Source: Streptomyces malachitofuscus | GTDB taxonomy: Bacteria; Actinomycetota; Actinomycetes; Streptomycetales; Streptomycetaceae | Length of the DNA: 64,000 nt | Assembly (NCBI RefSeq): GCF_014650055.1 | Contig: NZ_BMUF01000004.1 | Span: 186,001 to 250,000, forward strand | Direction of reading: 5' to 3' | Shown here: in pieces, positions 52,087-60,908 of the stretch | Layout: each line of letters opens with the position of its first letter | Position numbering within the stretch: the first letter of the stretch is position 1 | Notes under the pieces: generated by a model | What the model saw: only the letters and a program-made list of their open reading frames with translations | The model's database searches: none | What the model was told of the DNA's origin: nothing | Translations under genes and position numbers: made by a program

Positions 52087-53181
52087 CTATTCGAAGAACT
52101 TCAGGCTCCAGCCGGTGTCCGTGTTCGGGCCGGGCACGTTGGCGCGGCCGTAGGTGGTGCCGCCCCACCAGCAGAAGGTGCCCGTGTACCAGTAGCGGTT
52201 CTCCCACGTGTACGGCGTGCCCTTCGGCACGGCGTGGAACATCAGCGGAAACCGCGGCCCCGCGGGCGGACTCGTGGCGATGTCGCCGTTCAGCAGGACG
52301 AAGCTGTGGTGCCCGGGGCCGTCGACGTGGAGCGTCGGGTCCCAGCCGGCCATCATGGTCGCCCGGTTCGAACCGAACAGACACCCGTTGGACTTGTACC
52401 AGTCCCACACATACGTCGGGTCACCGCCGGCCCGCAGCCGCAGGTCGGCCAGGCAGTACTGGTCACTCCAGCTGCCGTTGGCGGAGTAGACGATGTGCAG
52501 CTGCCCGGACGGATCCCTGATCGGTTCCGGGGCCTCGTTGATGAACGGATTGCCGACCACCCGCTCCCAGCTCTCCCGGGGCTGCGAGATGATGTACCGC
52601 GCACCGGTCGGCGTGGTCGGCCCGCTCATCCGCGCGATGTAGATGTTCTGCTCGACGTTGGTGTCGCCGGCCCAGCCGGACCAGACGAACCAGCGCTGTC
52701 CGCCGAAGGCGAACAGGGTCCCGTCGATGGCCCACTTGTCGTCCGGCAGGGCGAGTTCCGTCTCCGGGGAGTACCCGCTGTCGGGGCGGTCGGAGCTGAT
52801 CACGTACATGCGGTGCGCGGCTCCGCGGCCGGCCGTGAAGTAGATGTAGTACCGGCCTCCGTCCCTCACGATCTCCGGCGCCCACACCTCACCGCGGTCA
52901 CGGGCGTCGGACCAGACCCGCCGAGGTGTGGCCGAGGCCAGTGCGGACGTCGACGGTGCCTGCCGTACGACGATGCCGCCCCCGGCCGACTGCACCGAGA
53001 TGTAGGTGCCGCCCACCCGGATCACGCTCGGATCGGCGGCGCGGAGTCCGGTCCGGTCCGCCCGGGCGGGTTCCGCGGACGTCATCGTCATCGCGGCGGC
53101 GAGGATGCCGGCCAGCACGAAGGCGACGAGGCCGGCCGGGCGACGAGCGGGCCTCGCCGTCCTCTTCGGGAGCCTGGTCAT
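52087..53181 (-). CDS. Secreted GH43-like glycosidase
   Basis: 364 residues with a signal peptide (to about residue 43, ARADR). The body looks like the five-bladed GH43/GH62-type propeller: AADPSVIRVGGTYISV with the putative base Asp, VWAPEIVRDGGRYYIYFTAG, DKWAIDGTLFAFGGQRWFVW and NEAPEPIRDPSGQLHIVYS with the likely Glu. It would cleave arabinose- or xylose-containing polysaccharides outside the cell. ATG 53181 follows GGAGGTG. The TTACATCGATGAA motif lies 27 bases upstream. The SGNH gene ends one base away on the opposite strand. Confidence 0.85.
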   Translation of the reverse strand: MTRLPKRTARPARRPAGLVAFVLAGILAAAMTMTSAEPARADRTGLRAADPSVIRVGGTYISVQSAGGGIVVRQAPSTSALASATPRRVWSDARDRGEVWAPEIVRDGGRYYIYFTAGRGAAHRMYVISSDRPDSGYSPETELALPDDKWAIDGTLFAFGGQRWFVWSGWAGDTNVEQNIYIARMSGPTTPTGARYIISQPRESWERVVGNPFINEAPEPIRDPSGQLHIVYSANGSWSDQYCLADLRLRAGGDPTYVWDWYKSNGCLFGSNRATMMAGWDPTLHVDGPGHHSFVLLNGDIATSPPAGPRFPLMFHAVPKGTPYTWENRYWYTGTFCWWGGTTYGRANVPGPNTDTGWSLKFFE

Positions 53182-53207
53182 CGGGTCCGTCACCTCCACG
53201 CCGGGAT

Positions 53208-53220
53208 TTACATCGATGAA
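53208..53220. promoter_or_regulatory. Candidate LacI-type operator, site C
   Basis: TTACATCGATGAA, identical to site A at 40818-40830; 27 bases from the GH43 start at 53181. On the minus strand it reads TTCATCGATGTAA. Confidence 0.5.
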
Positions 53221-53398
53221 GACGTCTTGGCAGGATCTCGACTGGAGCGGGACATGTCAATGCAGTCGTCAACTGTCCGGCCGTTCACCAGCGAGGACTC
53301 ATTCCCGCCCGCCGATGCGCATTCTGACGGTGCGTCAGCTGTGCGCGAAGCCTGGACAGGCGCCGGGAGGCGTGTTGTCATTCCGCTGCACACCGGAT

Positions 53399-53412
53399 TT
53401 CCAACGTTGGAA
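53399..53412. promoter_or_regulatory. Perfect LacI-type palindrome upstream of the GH2 gene
   Basis: TTCCAACGTTGGAA, a 14-base perfect palindrome with the central CG common in LacI-family operators, followed directly by a TACTTT -10-like hexamer (53413-53418) and 72 bases before the GH2 ATG. Confidence 0.55.
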
Positions 53413-53484
53413 TACTTTCTGGACGAGCCGATGGCCGCGCCTGCTCCGTCCAGGCCCCATGCCCTCTGCGCGAGGAAAGGTTCG

Positions 53485-56400
53485 ATGACAAGACAACACC
53501 CCCGCCCCAGATCGAAATGGTGGGCCGTGCTGACCGTGACGGCCCTGGCCCTGTCCACGGGCGCCCTGGCGCCCGCCGCGACGGCCGCGGTGCCGACGGC
53601 CGGGGCGTCCGCCCTCGCCGCCGCCGAAGCCGACGTCCAGGTGAACGGCCTCAAGGGCGAGTACTTCAGCATGTCGGCACCGGGTGCCCGGGACTTCGCC
53701 GAACTCGGCGGCACCCTGCTGGAGCCGCAGATCAACTTCTCCGGACTGACCAGCACCTTCCAGGAGCTGACCGGACGCACCGAGCACACGACCGCCCGCT
53801 GGACCGGGCAGATCGAAGCCCCCGAGGACGGTGACTACACCTTCCACGCCATCGGCGACAACGGCTTCCGGCTGTTCATCGACGGCGAACCGGTCATCGA
53901 CCACTGGGAGCCGGACTGGGACCGGGAGCAGACCAGCGCACCGGTCACGCTGAAGGCCGGGGAGAAGCACGACTTCCGCCTGGAGATGTTCCAGGACTTC
54001 GGCGGAGCGAACATGTTCCTGCGCTGGTCGACCCCGACGATGCCCAAGCAGCTCGTCCCGACCTCCGCGTTCACCCCGCCCGCCGGCTTCGAGGTCTTCC
54101 CCGTGGAGCTGACCGTCGGCGCGGACGGACGGAAGCTGCTCGCCCGGTTCGAGGGCCGGGTGAGCGACATCGCCCAGGTGGCGGACCACCTCAAGATCGA
54201 GGCCGACACGACCGCCATGCCGCTCAAGTCGGTGGCGCCCGCCCCCGGTGACCCCAACTCCCTCCTCGTCACACTCTCGGAGCCGATCCAGAAGAACCAG
54301 CAGGTCCGGGTCACCTACGACGGTGAGGGCGGCCTCAAGACCGGCGACGAGACCGTTCCCCGGATCGTCCGCTACGCCGCGAACAGCTCCACCCACCGGA
54401 TCACCACCCCGTGGGGTGACAAGCTCGACAGGAACAACCCGCTGCCGGAGTACCCCCGCCCGCAGCAGGTGCGTGACAAGTGGAAGAACCTCAACGGGCC
54501 CTGGCAGTTCAGCGGGGCCGAGGCCGGCGAACAGCCGGTGTTCGGCAAGGACCTGAAGGAAAAGATCACCGTGCCGTTCCCGGTGGAGTCGCAGCTCTCC
54601 GGGCTCGAACGGCACGAGGACCACATGTTCTACCGCAAGCTCGTCGACGTCCCGCGGAGCTGGAAGGTCGGCAAGAGCGGCAAGAGCAACCGGCTGAAGC
54701 TCCACTTCGGCGCCGTGGACTACCAGGCCACCGTCTGGGTCAACGGCAGGAAGGTCGCCGAACACACCGGCGGATACAACGCCTTCAGTGCCGACATCAC
54801 CGACGCGCTCAAGTACCGGGGACAACAGGAGATCGTGGTCGCGGTCACCGACACCGGCGGCGCCAACCAGCCGATGGGCAAGCAGTCCACCAACCCCGGC
54901 GGCATCTTCTACACCCAGACGTCCGGCATCTGGCAGACCGTCTGGATGGAACCCGTCGCCGAAGCGGCCGTTGACAACGTAGTCACCACGCCCGACATCG
55001 ACAGCGGCACCCTTGCGGTCACCGTCGAGTCCGAGAACGCCTCCAAGTGGGCCCGGGTCGAGGCCGTCGCCCGTGACACCCGCGGACGGGTCGTCGGCAG
55101 GGTCAGCGGACCGGCCAACAGCAAGCTCGACCTGCGCGTGGCCAGGCAGCACCTGTGGACCCCGGACGACCCCTACCTGTACGACCTCGAGATCAAGCTG
55201 AGGGACGGCCGTTCCACCGACGAGGTCGACAGCTACTTCGGCATGCGCGAGGTCGGCATCAAGGAGATCGGCGGATATCCGAAGCTGGTGCTCAACGGCA
55301 AGCCGATCTTCTCCCTCGCCACCCTCGACCAGGGCTTCTGGCCCGACGGCCTCTACACCGCGCCCAGCGACAAGGCGCTGGCGTTCGACCTCGAGGCCCA
55401 CAAGAAGCTCGGCTTCAACGCCGTCCGCAAGCACATCAAGGTGGAGTCGCCGCGCTGGTTCTACCACGCGGACCGGCTCGGCCTGCTGGTCTGGCAGGAC
55501 TTCGTATCCGGCAACCTCACCAACGAGACCGGGCAGAAGGCGTTCGTCGACCAGGGCCGGGAAATGATGCGCCAGCACCACAACTCACCGTCCGTCATCG
55601 GCTGGATCGTCTTCAACGAGGGCTGGGGCGAGTGGAACCGCGAGGAGAGCGGCCGTATCGCCGAGGCGGTCAAGGAAGCCGACCCCTCCCGCGTCGTCAA
55701 CGCCCACAGCGGTGTCAATTGCTGCAACTCCAAGGGTGACTCCGGCAAGGGCGACATCATCGACCACCACGACTACAACAACGAGGACCCGCCCTTCCCC
55801 GACCACCGCGCGGCCATGGACGGCGAGCACGGCGGCTTCACCCTGCGCACCCCGGGCCATATGTGGCCGGGCGCCCCGACCGTCATCTACAGCGGCGTCG
55901 ACAGCAAGGAGGCCCTGACCCGCAAGTACGTCGAGAACACCGAGAAGTTCTACCTCGACCAGGCCGGCGCCGAGCTCTCCGGATCGGTGTACACCCAGAT
56001 CACCGACCTGGAGAACGAACTCAACGGCCTCTACACCTACGACCGCCGCGAGATCAAGGTCGACCCGGCACCGGTGCGGGAGATCAACCGCAAGGTCATC
56101 GCGGCCGGAGCCGCCGCGGGCCACGACCGGGAGCAGCTGAAGGGCGGCGGCTCCTGGACCCTCGACGAGGGCACCGGCACCACCGCGAAGGACGACGGGC
56201 CCCAGCACAAGCCGCTCACCCTGAGCGAGGGGACCACCTGGACCGACGGAGTCAGCGGCAGCGCGCTGCAGTTCGACGGTCAGGGCCGGTACGCCCAGTC
56301 CGAGGGTCCCGTGCTCGACACCACCGGCAGCTACACGGTGTCGGCGTGGGTGACCCTGGACTCGCTGCCGGGCAACTACGCCACCGCCGTCAGCCAGGAC

Positions 56401-56760
56401 GCGAAGCGGCAGACCAGCCCCTTCTACCTGCAGTACGGGCATGGCGCGTTCGCCTTCAGCACACCGGACGGCCGGCGGGCCCGCATGGAGATGACGCCCG
56501 AGACCGGCCGCTGGTACCACCTGGTCGGTGTGCGGAACGACACGACGGGCGACATCACGCTCTACGTCGACGGTGAGCGGACGGCCACCGTCAAGGGTGG
56601 GCCGAACTACGTCGCCTCCGGCCCCTTCACGGTGGGCCGCGCCCAGTGGAACGGCCAGAACGTCGACTTCTGGGACGGGGCGGTGGACGAGGTCAACGCC
56701 TACGACAGGGCGCTGAGCGCCCAGGAGGTGAGCGCGCTGTACACGGCGGAGAAGCCGTAA
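53485..56760 (+). CDS. Secreted PA14-GH2-LamG glycoside hydrolase
   Basis: 1091 residues. Signal peptide to about residue 35. PA14 near 50-190 (EDGDYTFHAIGDNGFRLFID). A GH2 enzyme near 290-880: jelly-roll sugar-binding part with LNGPWQF, an immunoglobulin-like part, and the barrel with NAVRKHIKVESP, acid/base Glu in IVFNEGWGEW and likely nucleophile Glu in DGEHGG. From about 890 a LamG-type jelly roll (GSALQFDGQGRYAQ) ends the protein. The GH2 part resembles that of the 58418-60775 gene. Expected activity is a beta-galactosidase or arabinosidase-like exo-cleavage. ATG 53485 follows GAGGAAAGG. Confidence 0.92.
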   Translation: MTRQHPRPRSKWWAVLTVTALALSTGALAPAATAAVPTAGASALAAAEADVQVNGLKGEYFSMSAPGARDFAELGGTLLEPQINFSGLTSTFQELTGRTEHTTARWTGQIEAPEDGDYTFHAIGDNGFRLFIDGEPVIDHWEPDWDREQTSAPVTLKAGEKHDFRLEMFQDFGGANMFLRWSTPTMPKQLVPTSAFTPPAGFEVFPVELTVGADGRKLLARFEGRVSDIAQVADHLKIEADTTAMPLKSVAPAPGDPNSLLVTLSEPIQKNQQVRVTYDGEGGLKTGDETVPRIVRYAANSSTHRITTPWGDKLDRNNPLPEYPRPQQVRDKWKNLNGPWQFSGAEAGEQPVFGKDLKEKITVPFPVESQLSGLERHEDHMFYRKLVDVPRSWKVGKSGKSNRLKLHFGAVDYQATVWVNGRKVAEHTGGYNAFSADITDALKYRGQQEIVVAVTDTGGANQPMGKQSTNPGGIFYTQTSGIWQTVWMEPVAEAAVDNVVTTPDIDSGTLAVTVESENASKWARVEAVARDTRGRVVGRVSGPANSKLDLRVARQHLWTPDDPYLYDLEIKLRDGRSTDEVDSYFGMREVGIKEIGGYPKLVLNGKPIFSLATLDQGFWPDGLYTAPSDKALAFDLEAHKKLGFNAVRKHIKVESPRWFYHADRLGLLVWQDFVSGNLTNETGQKAFVDQGREMMRQHHNSPSVIGWIVFNEGWGEWNREESGRIAEAVKEADPSRVVNAHSGVNCCNSKGDSGKGDIIDHHDYNNEDPPFPDHRAAMDGEHGGFTLRTPGHMWPGAPTVIYSGVDSKEALTRKYVENTEKFYLDQAGAELSGSVYTQITDLENELNGLYTYDRREIKVDPAPVREINRKVIAAGAAAGHDREQLKGGGSWTLDEGTGTTAKDDGPQHKPLTLSEGTTWTDGVSGSALQFDGQGRYAQSEGPVLDTTGSYTVSAWVTLDSLPGNYATAVSQDAKRQTSPFYLQYGHGAFAFSTPDGRRARMEMTPETGRWYHLVGVRNDTTGDITLYVDGERTATVKGGPNYVASGPFTVGRAQWNGQNVDFWDGAVDEVNAYDRALSAQEVSALYTAEKP

Positions 56761-56775
56761 CCGCCACGACAGCAG

Positions 56776-56806
56776 AAGGTGCGGACGCCGACGGCGTCCG
56801 CACCTT
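56776..56806. terminator. Bidirectional terminator between GH2 and GH43 genes
   Basis: Perfect 14-bp stem AAGGTGCGGACGCC/GGCGTCCGCACCTT with a 3-base loop, centred between convergent genes. Confidence 0.85.
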
Positions 56807-56821
56807 CCGTCGTGCCGCGGG

Positions 56822-58324
56822 TCACTTCACGTAGCTCACCGCCACGTTGTCGAACGTGGCCGCCGTGTTGAAGACCCGCACCCCGTTCGCACCCCGGGAG
56901 TAGGCGGTGTCGGTGACCGAGATCTTCGGCGTCCTCATGTCATCGACGTACACCTTGAGGGAGGAGCCGACGGCCGTCACCCGCAGCCTGTGCGTCGAGC
57001 CGGGCGTGATCCGCAGACGGGCGGTGCGCAGCGGGGTCCAGGAGTCGTTCACCCTGCCGAGCACGACCGTGCCGTTCCCGCTGATCCCCGCGTAGTAGCC
57101 GCTGTAGCCGTCGGTGCCGACCGTCGGCCGGGTCACCCGGAACACGAGGCCGGCGTCCCCGCCGCGCGAGGTGACGGTGACGTCGGTGTCCTGGGTGAAG
57201 TCGGCGAAGTCGGTGTCGAGCACTGCCTTGCCGCCCGGCGAGCGGCCCGCCCGGTAGCGTCCGCCGGCCGCCGCCCACGACCCGCCGTAGGTCTTCCAGC
57301 CCAGCGCGTTGCCGTCGGCGAAGTTGTCGCGCACCTTCATCTCGATCCGCTCGATCGTGCCATCGGGGCGGAAGTACATGCGGTCGTAGGCCAGTTGGCG
57401 ATGGTTGCCGTCCGTCTCGCTGAGCGGGCGCCGGTGGTAGAAGATGTACCAGATGTCGGTGCCGGGCACATTGACGACCGAGTTGTGGCCGGATCCCCTG
57501 GCGACCGCGGGGTCCTGGGCGAGCACCTTGTCGAGCTTCTCGAAGGGGCCGGTCGGCGAGTCGGAGATGGCGTACGACACCGAGTAGTCGGGCCCCGTCC
57601 AGCCCCCCTCGGACCACATCAGGTAGTACTTCCCGTTCCGTTTGAACATCTGCGAACCCTCGACGTAGTCGGCCGGGGTGATCTCCTTGTACGTCGATCC
57701 GTCGGCGAAGGTGCCGAGGCTGGTCATGTCGGGGTTGAGCTTGACGACGTTCGCGTGCCCCCAGCCGCCGTAGTACATGTACGCCTGGCCGTCGTCGTCG
57801 ATGAAGACGTCCTGGTCGATGGGCTGGGCGCCGTTGTGGAACCGCGAGATCAGTGGCCGGCCGATGGCGTCCTCGTACGGGCCCTCGGGACGGTCGGCGA
57901 CGGCCACCCCGATCCCGCCGGGCTGGGAGTCGTTCTGGATGTCGTTGGCGGCGAAGTACAGGTAGTACTTGCCGTTGCGCTCGATGGGGGCGGGCGCCCA
58001 CATCGCGCGCTCGGCCCAGGGGATGTCGGCCTTGGTGAGGACCTTGCTGTGCTTGGTCCAGTGGACCAGGTCGGTGGAGGAGAAGGCGTCGAGGTGCGTC
58101 TGCTCGTCGTAGGGGCGCGACGTGGTGGGGAAGACCCAGTAGGCGCCGTCGTGGACGGCGATGTCCGGGTCGGCGTACCAGCCGTCGACGAAGGGGTTGC
58201 CGGCCTCGGCGGTCGCGTAGTCGGGCGCGGCGACGGCGGCGGTGGGTGACATCGTTGTCACCAGCCCGCCGGCGAGCAGGGTGGCACAGCACCTGACGGC
58301 GAGTCCGGTCCTTCGGGCAGTCAT
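56822..58324 (-). CDS. Secreted GH43 glycoside hydrolase with jelly-roll domain
   Basis: 500 residues. Signal peptide to about residue 32. The GH43 propeller spans about 40-330: GWYADPDIAVHDGAYWVF with the catalytic base Asp, DQDVFIDDDGQAYMYYGG with the pKa-setting Asp, and ADYVEGSQMFKRNGKYYLMW with the acid Glu. From about 345 a beta-sandwich resembling CBM66/LamG follows (GWKTYGGSW). Typical activity is beta-xylosidase or alpha-arabinofuranosidase. ATG 58324. It lies between two GH2 genes, which argues for cooperative breakdown of an arabinose-rich polymer. Confidence 0.92.
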   Translation of the reverse strand: MTARRTGLAVRCCATLLAGGLVTTMSPTAAVAAPDYATAEAGNPFVDGWYADPDIAVHDGAYWVFPTTSRPYDEQTHLDAFSSTDLVHWTKHSKVLTKADIPWAERAMWAPAPIERNGKYYLYFAANDIQNDSQPGGIGVAVADRPEGPYEDAIGRPLISRFHNGAQPIDQDVFIDDDGQAYMYYGGWGHANVVKLNPDMTSLGTFADGSTYKEITPADYVEGSQMFKRNGKYYLMWSEGGWTGPDYSVSYAISDSPTGPFEKLDKVLAQDPAVARGSGHNSVVNVPGTDIWYIFYHRRPLSETDGNHRQLAYDRMYFRPDGTIERIEMKVRDNFADGNALGWKTYGGSWAAAGGRYRAGRSPGGKAVLDTDFADFTQDTDVTVTSRGGDAGLVFRVTRPTVGTDGYSGYYAGISGNGTVVLGRVNDSWTPLRTARLRITPGSTHRLRVTAVGSSLKVYVDDMRTPKISVTDTAYSRGANGVRVFNTAATFDNVAVSYVK

Positions 58325-58417
58325 CGTCCAGAACTCCAATGGTGGTGGGGGAGCGGGTGCGGTGGCGGCCCGGGAAGCGGCCGCCACCGCTCGGTCACGC
58401 GGACGGCTTCGCCGCGC

Positions 58418-60775
58418 TCACGGGGCCCAGGGCGCTGCCACGGCCCACGTGGTGTCCTCCGTGAAGAGGGTGGGGTTGTCCCAGGTGCGGGTTCCGCCCG
58501 GGACGGCCAGCCACAACTCGGCGTTGTAGTGGCGCAGATACTGCTCGGGGAAGTTGTAGGCGGACAGCCTCACACCGCCGCCGGCGCCCCGGACCGGGCA
58601 GAATGTGGCGTCCGCGCGGAACAGGTCGCCGCTGCCGCCCTCCTTGTACACACGGGAGTTGCGGTGCCGCAGATACTCGCCGTGGTAGTTGCGTGACTCG
58701 AAGGAATAGCAGGAGCCGTCGGCCAGGCCGGGGACGACCCGCCACGTCGCGTCGTTCTTCAGCAGCGTGTCGCTGCCGCCGGTGACGACCTCCGTGAACA
58801 CCGCGCCGTCCTGGTGCCGGACGTACCGGTCGGTGTGGCCGGAGGTGGTCACCCGGAGCGAGACGAACTGCCCGGTGGGCAGCGTCACCGGGGCGGACGG
58901 TGAGCGGGAGGCGTCGATCAGGGCCCGGTTGGCGGCCCTGACCCGGGCCTCGTCGACCTTGACGACCTGACGGTCGTAGGTGAGCAGACCGTTGGCCTCG
59001 TTCTCGACATCGGTGATCTCGGTGTAGACCGAAGCGGACAGCCCCTTGGGCATCCGCACCTCACGGATGCCGTCCAGCAGCCCGGTCAGCCGGTCGTTGA
59101 GACGCGCCGTGTCCGGCTGGTCCTCGTAGCTGAAACCGCCGCCCGGATACCACTCGTGACCGGCCACCTTGTAGCCGAGCCCGCCGAACTCGCCGAGCAC
59201 GGCCGCACGCGTGGCACTGGGCACCGTGGTGCCGGGACCGACGTACACATGATGGTCGACGACATCGCCGTTGCCGCCGTCCACGGCCCCGCAGCAGTTG
59301 ACGCCGCTCATGTTGTCCACCAGGCGGGACGGGTCGTACGCCTTGACCTCGTCGGCGATGCGCGCCTGGTCGTACTGGCCCCATCCCTCGTTCTGGTTGA
59401 CCCACATCACCAGGGACGGCGCACTGCGGTGCTGGTCGATGATTCTGTCGTACTCGGCCTCCCACTGGGTGCGCGCGGCGGCGTCGGGGATGCGCTCCAT
59501 GGACGGCATGTCCTGCCAGACCAGCAGCCCGAGCCGGTCGGCCCAGTAGAACCAGCGCTGTGGCTCCACCTTGATGTGCTTGCGCACCGTGTTGAAGCCG
59601 AGATCCTTGTGTTTCTGCAGGTCGAACCGGAGAGCGGCGTCGGTCGGAGCGGTGTAGATGCCGTCCGGCCAGTACCCCTGGTCGAGGGTGCCCGTCTGGA
59701 ACACGAACTCCCCGTTCAGGACCGGGCGGAGGACACCGTCCACCCGCGCGAGCCCGATGGAGCGCATCCCGGTGTAGCTGCCGACGGAGTCGACCGCCGT
59801 ACCGCCGGAGAGCAGCTCCACCCTCACGTCGTAGAGGAAGGGATCGTCCGGCGACCACCGGTGCGCGTTGGGCACCGGGACGGTGAACTCGGCGCCGACC
59901 GGTCCGGTGGCCGTGCCGACCGCGGTACCGTCGCTTGACACGGTCACGCGGGCCCGGTGACCACTGGTTCCCGAGCCCCGTACGGTGACCTTCAGCCGGT
60001 TGGCGGCCAGGTCGGGCACCATGTCGAGGCGGGTGATGTGCGCGGCGGCCGTGGGCTCCAGCCACACGGTCTGCCAGATGCCGGACGCGGCCGTGTAGAA
60101 GATGCCACCACCGGGGTGCGGTGTCACGTCGTTGAGCCGCTGCTTGCCGACCGCCTGACCGCCCGTCTGGGTGGGGTCCCACACGGAGACGACGAGCGTG
60201 TTGGCACCGCTGGTCAGCAGGTCGGTGATGTCGTACGAGAAGGCGTCGAAGCCGCCGCTGTGGGGGGCACCGGCCTGGCGGTCGTTGACCCAGACGGTGG
60301 TACGCCAGTCACTGGCGCCGAAGTGCAGCTGGACGCGGCGGCCGTTCCAGCCCGCCGGGACGGTGAAGGTGCGCTTGTACCAGAGCTTGTCGTTCTGCGT
60401 GATCTTGCGCTGGATCCCCGAGAGCGCCGACTCGGCGACGAACGGGACGCGGATCTGCTCGGTGAACGACGCGGGCCGGCCGGCGTCCGCCGAGGTGACG
60501 GCGAAGTCCCAGATGCCGTTGAGGTTGGCCCAGTCGGGTCGGGTGAGCTGCGGACGTGGGTACTCCGGCAGGGGGTTGTCGACGGGGACCTGGCCGGTCC
60601 ACGGGGTGGTCATCGGCGCGGGTTTCGGGGTCCATGCACGGGGCGCCGCGGCCGCCGTGCCGGGACCGGTGAGAGCCGTGCCGGCGAGCAGGACCAGCAC
60701 GGCCGACAGGGCGGTGAGCCACCACCGCCGTCCGGACCGGGGGAGAGGCGGACGTGGGGCTGGTACTCGACGCAT
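58418..60775 (-). CDS. Secreted GH2 glycoside hydrolase with AbfB domain
   Basis: 785 residues. Signal peptide to about residue 45. GH2 parts: LNGIWDF in the N-terminal jelly roll, NTVRKHIKVEPQ in the barrel, acid/base Glu in WVNQNEGWGQ and nucleophile Glu in AVLGEFGGLG. From about residue 640 an AbfB (CBM42) trefoil with repeated FVSLRVTT, NYHGEYLRH and NFPEQYLRH blocks binds arabinofuranose side chains. This suggests action on arabinoxylan, arabinan or arabinogalactan. ATG 60775 follows GGAG. The sugar ABC genes lie upstream on the same strand, separated by a strong terminator. Confidence 0.93.
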   Translation of the reverse strand: MRRVPAPRPPLPRSGRRWWLTALSAVLVLLAGTALTGPGTAAAAPRAWTPKPAPMTTPWTGQVPVDNPLPEYPRPQLTRPDWANLNGIWDFAVTSADAGRPASFTEQIRVPFVAESALSGIQRKITQNDKLWYKRTFTVPAGWNGRRVQLHFGASDWRTTVWVNDRQAGAPHSGGFDAFSYDITDLLTSGANTLVVSVWDPTQTGGQAVGKQRLNDVTPHPGGGIFYTAASGIWQTVWLEPTAAAHITRLDMVPDLAANRLKVTVRGSGTSGHRARVTVSSDGTAVGTATGPVGAEFTVPVPNAHRWSPDDPFLYDVRVELLSGGTAVDSVGSYTGMRSIGLARVDGVLRPVLNGEFVFQTGTLDQGYWPDGIYTAPTDAALRFDLQKHKDLGFNTVRKHIKVEPQRWFYWADRLGLLVWQDMPSMERIPDAAARTQWEAEYDRIIDQHRSAPSLVMWVNQNEGWGQYDQARIADEVKAYDPSRLVDNMSGVNCCGAVDGGNGDVVDHHVYVGPGTTVPSATRAAVLGEFGGLGYKVAGHEWYPGGGFSYEDQPDTARLNDRLTGLLDGIREVRMPKGLSASVYTEITDVENEANGLLTYDRQVVKVDEARVRAANRALIDASRSPSAPVTLPTGQFVSLRVTTSGHTDRYVRHQDGAVFTEVVTGGSDTLLKNDATWRVVPGLADGSCYSFESRNYHGEYLRHRNSRVYKEGGSGDLFRADATFCPVRGAGGGVRLSAYNFPEQYLRHYNAELWLAVPGGTRTWDNPTLFTEDTTWAVAAPWAP

Positions 60776-60859
60776 CGTCACTCCTTGGGAAGTGGGGGTG
60801 GGAGACGTGCGCGTGCGAGAAGCGGCCGGTCCGCTGGGAGCGTCACCGGCCGCCTGGTA

Positions 60860-60904
60860 CCGGACGCGGCACCGGGAGTCCTGTCGGCCCGGTGCCGCGT
60901 CCGG
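60860..60904 (-). terminator. Terminator of the sugar ABC operon
   Basis: Perfect 17-bp stem CCGGACGCGGCACCGGG/CCCGGTGCCGCGTCCGG with an 11-base loop, 4 bases after the permease stop codon. Confidence 0.85.
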
Positions 60905-60908
60905 AGCT

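Larger units (their letters stand above)
53182..53484. other. Divergent regulatory region of the glycosidase genes
   Basis: Holds the TTACATCGATGAA site (53208-53220) near the minus-strand GH43 gene and the TTCCAACGTTGGAA palindrome (53399-53412) near the plus-strand GH2 gene. No small gene was seen. Confidence 0.5.
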
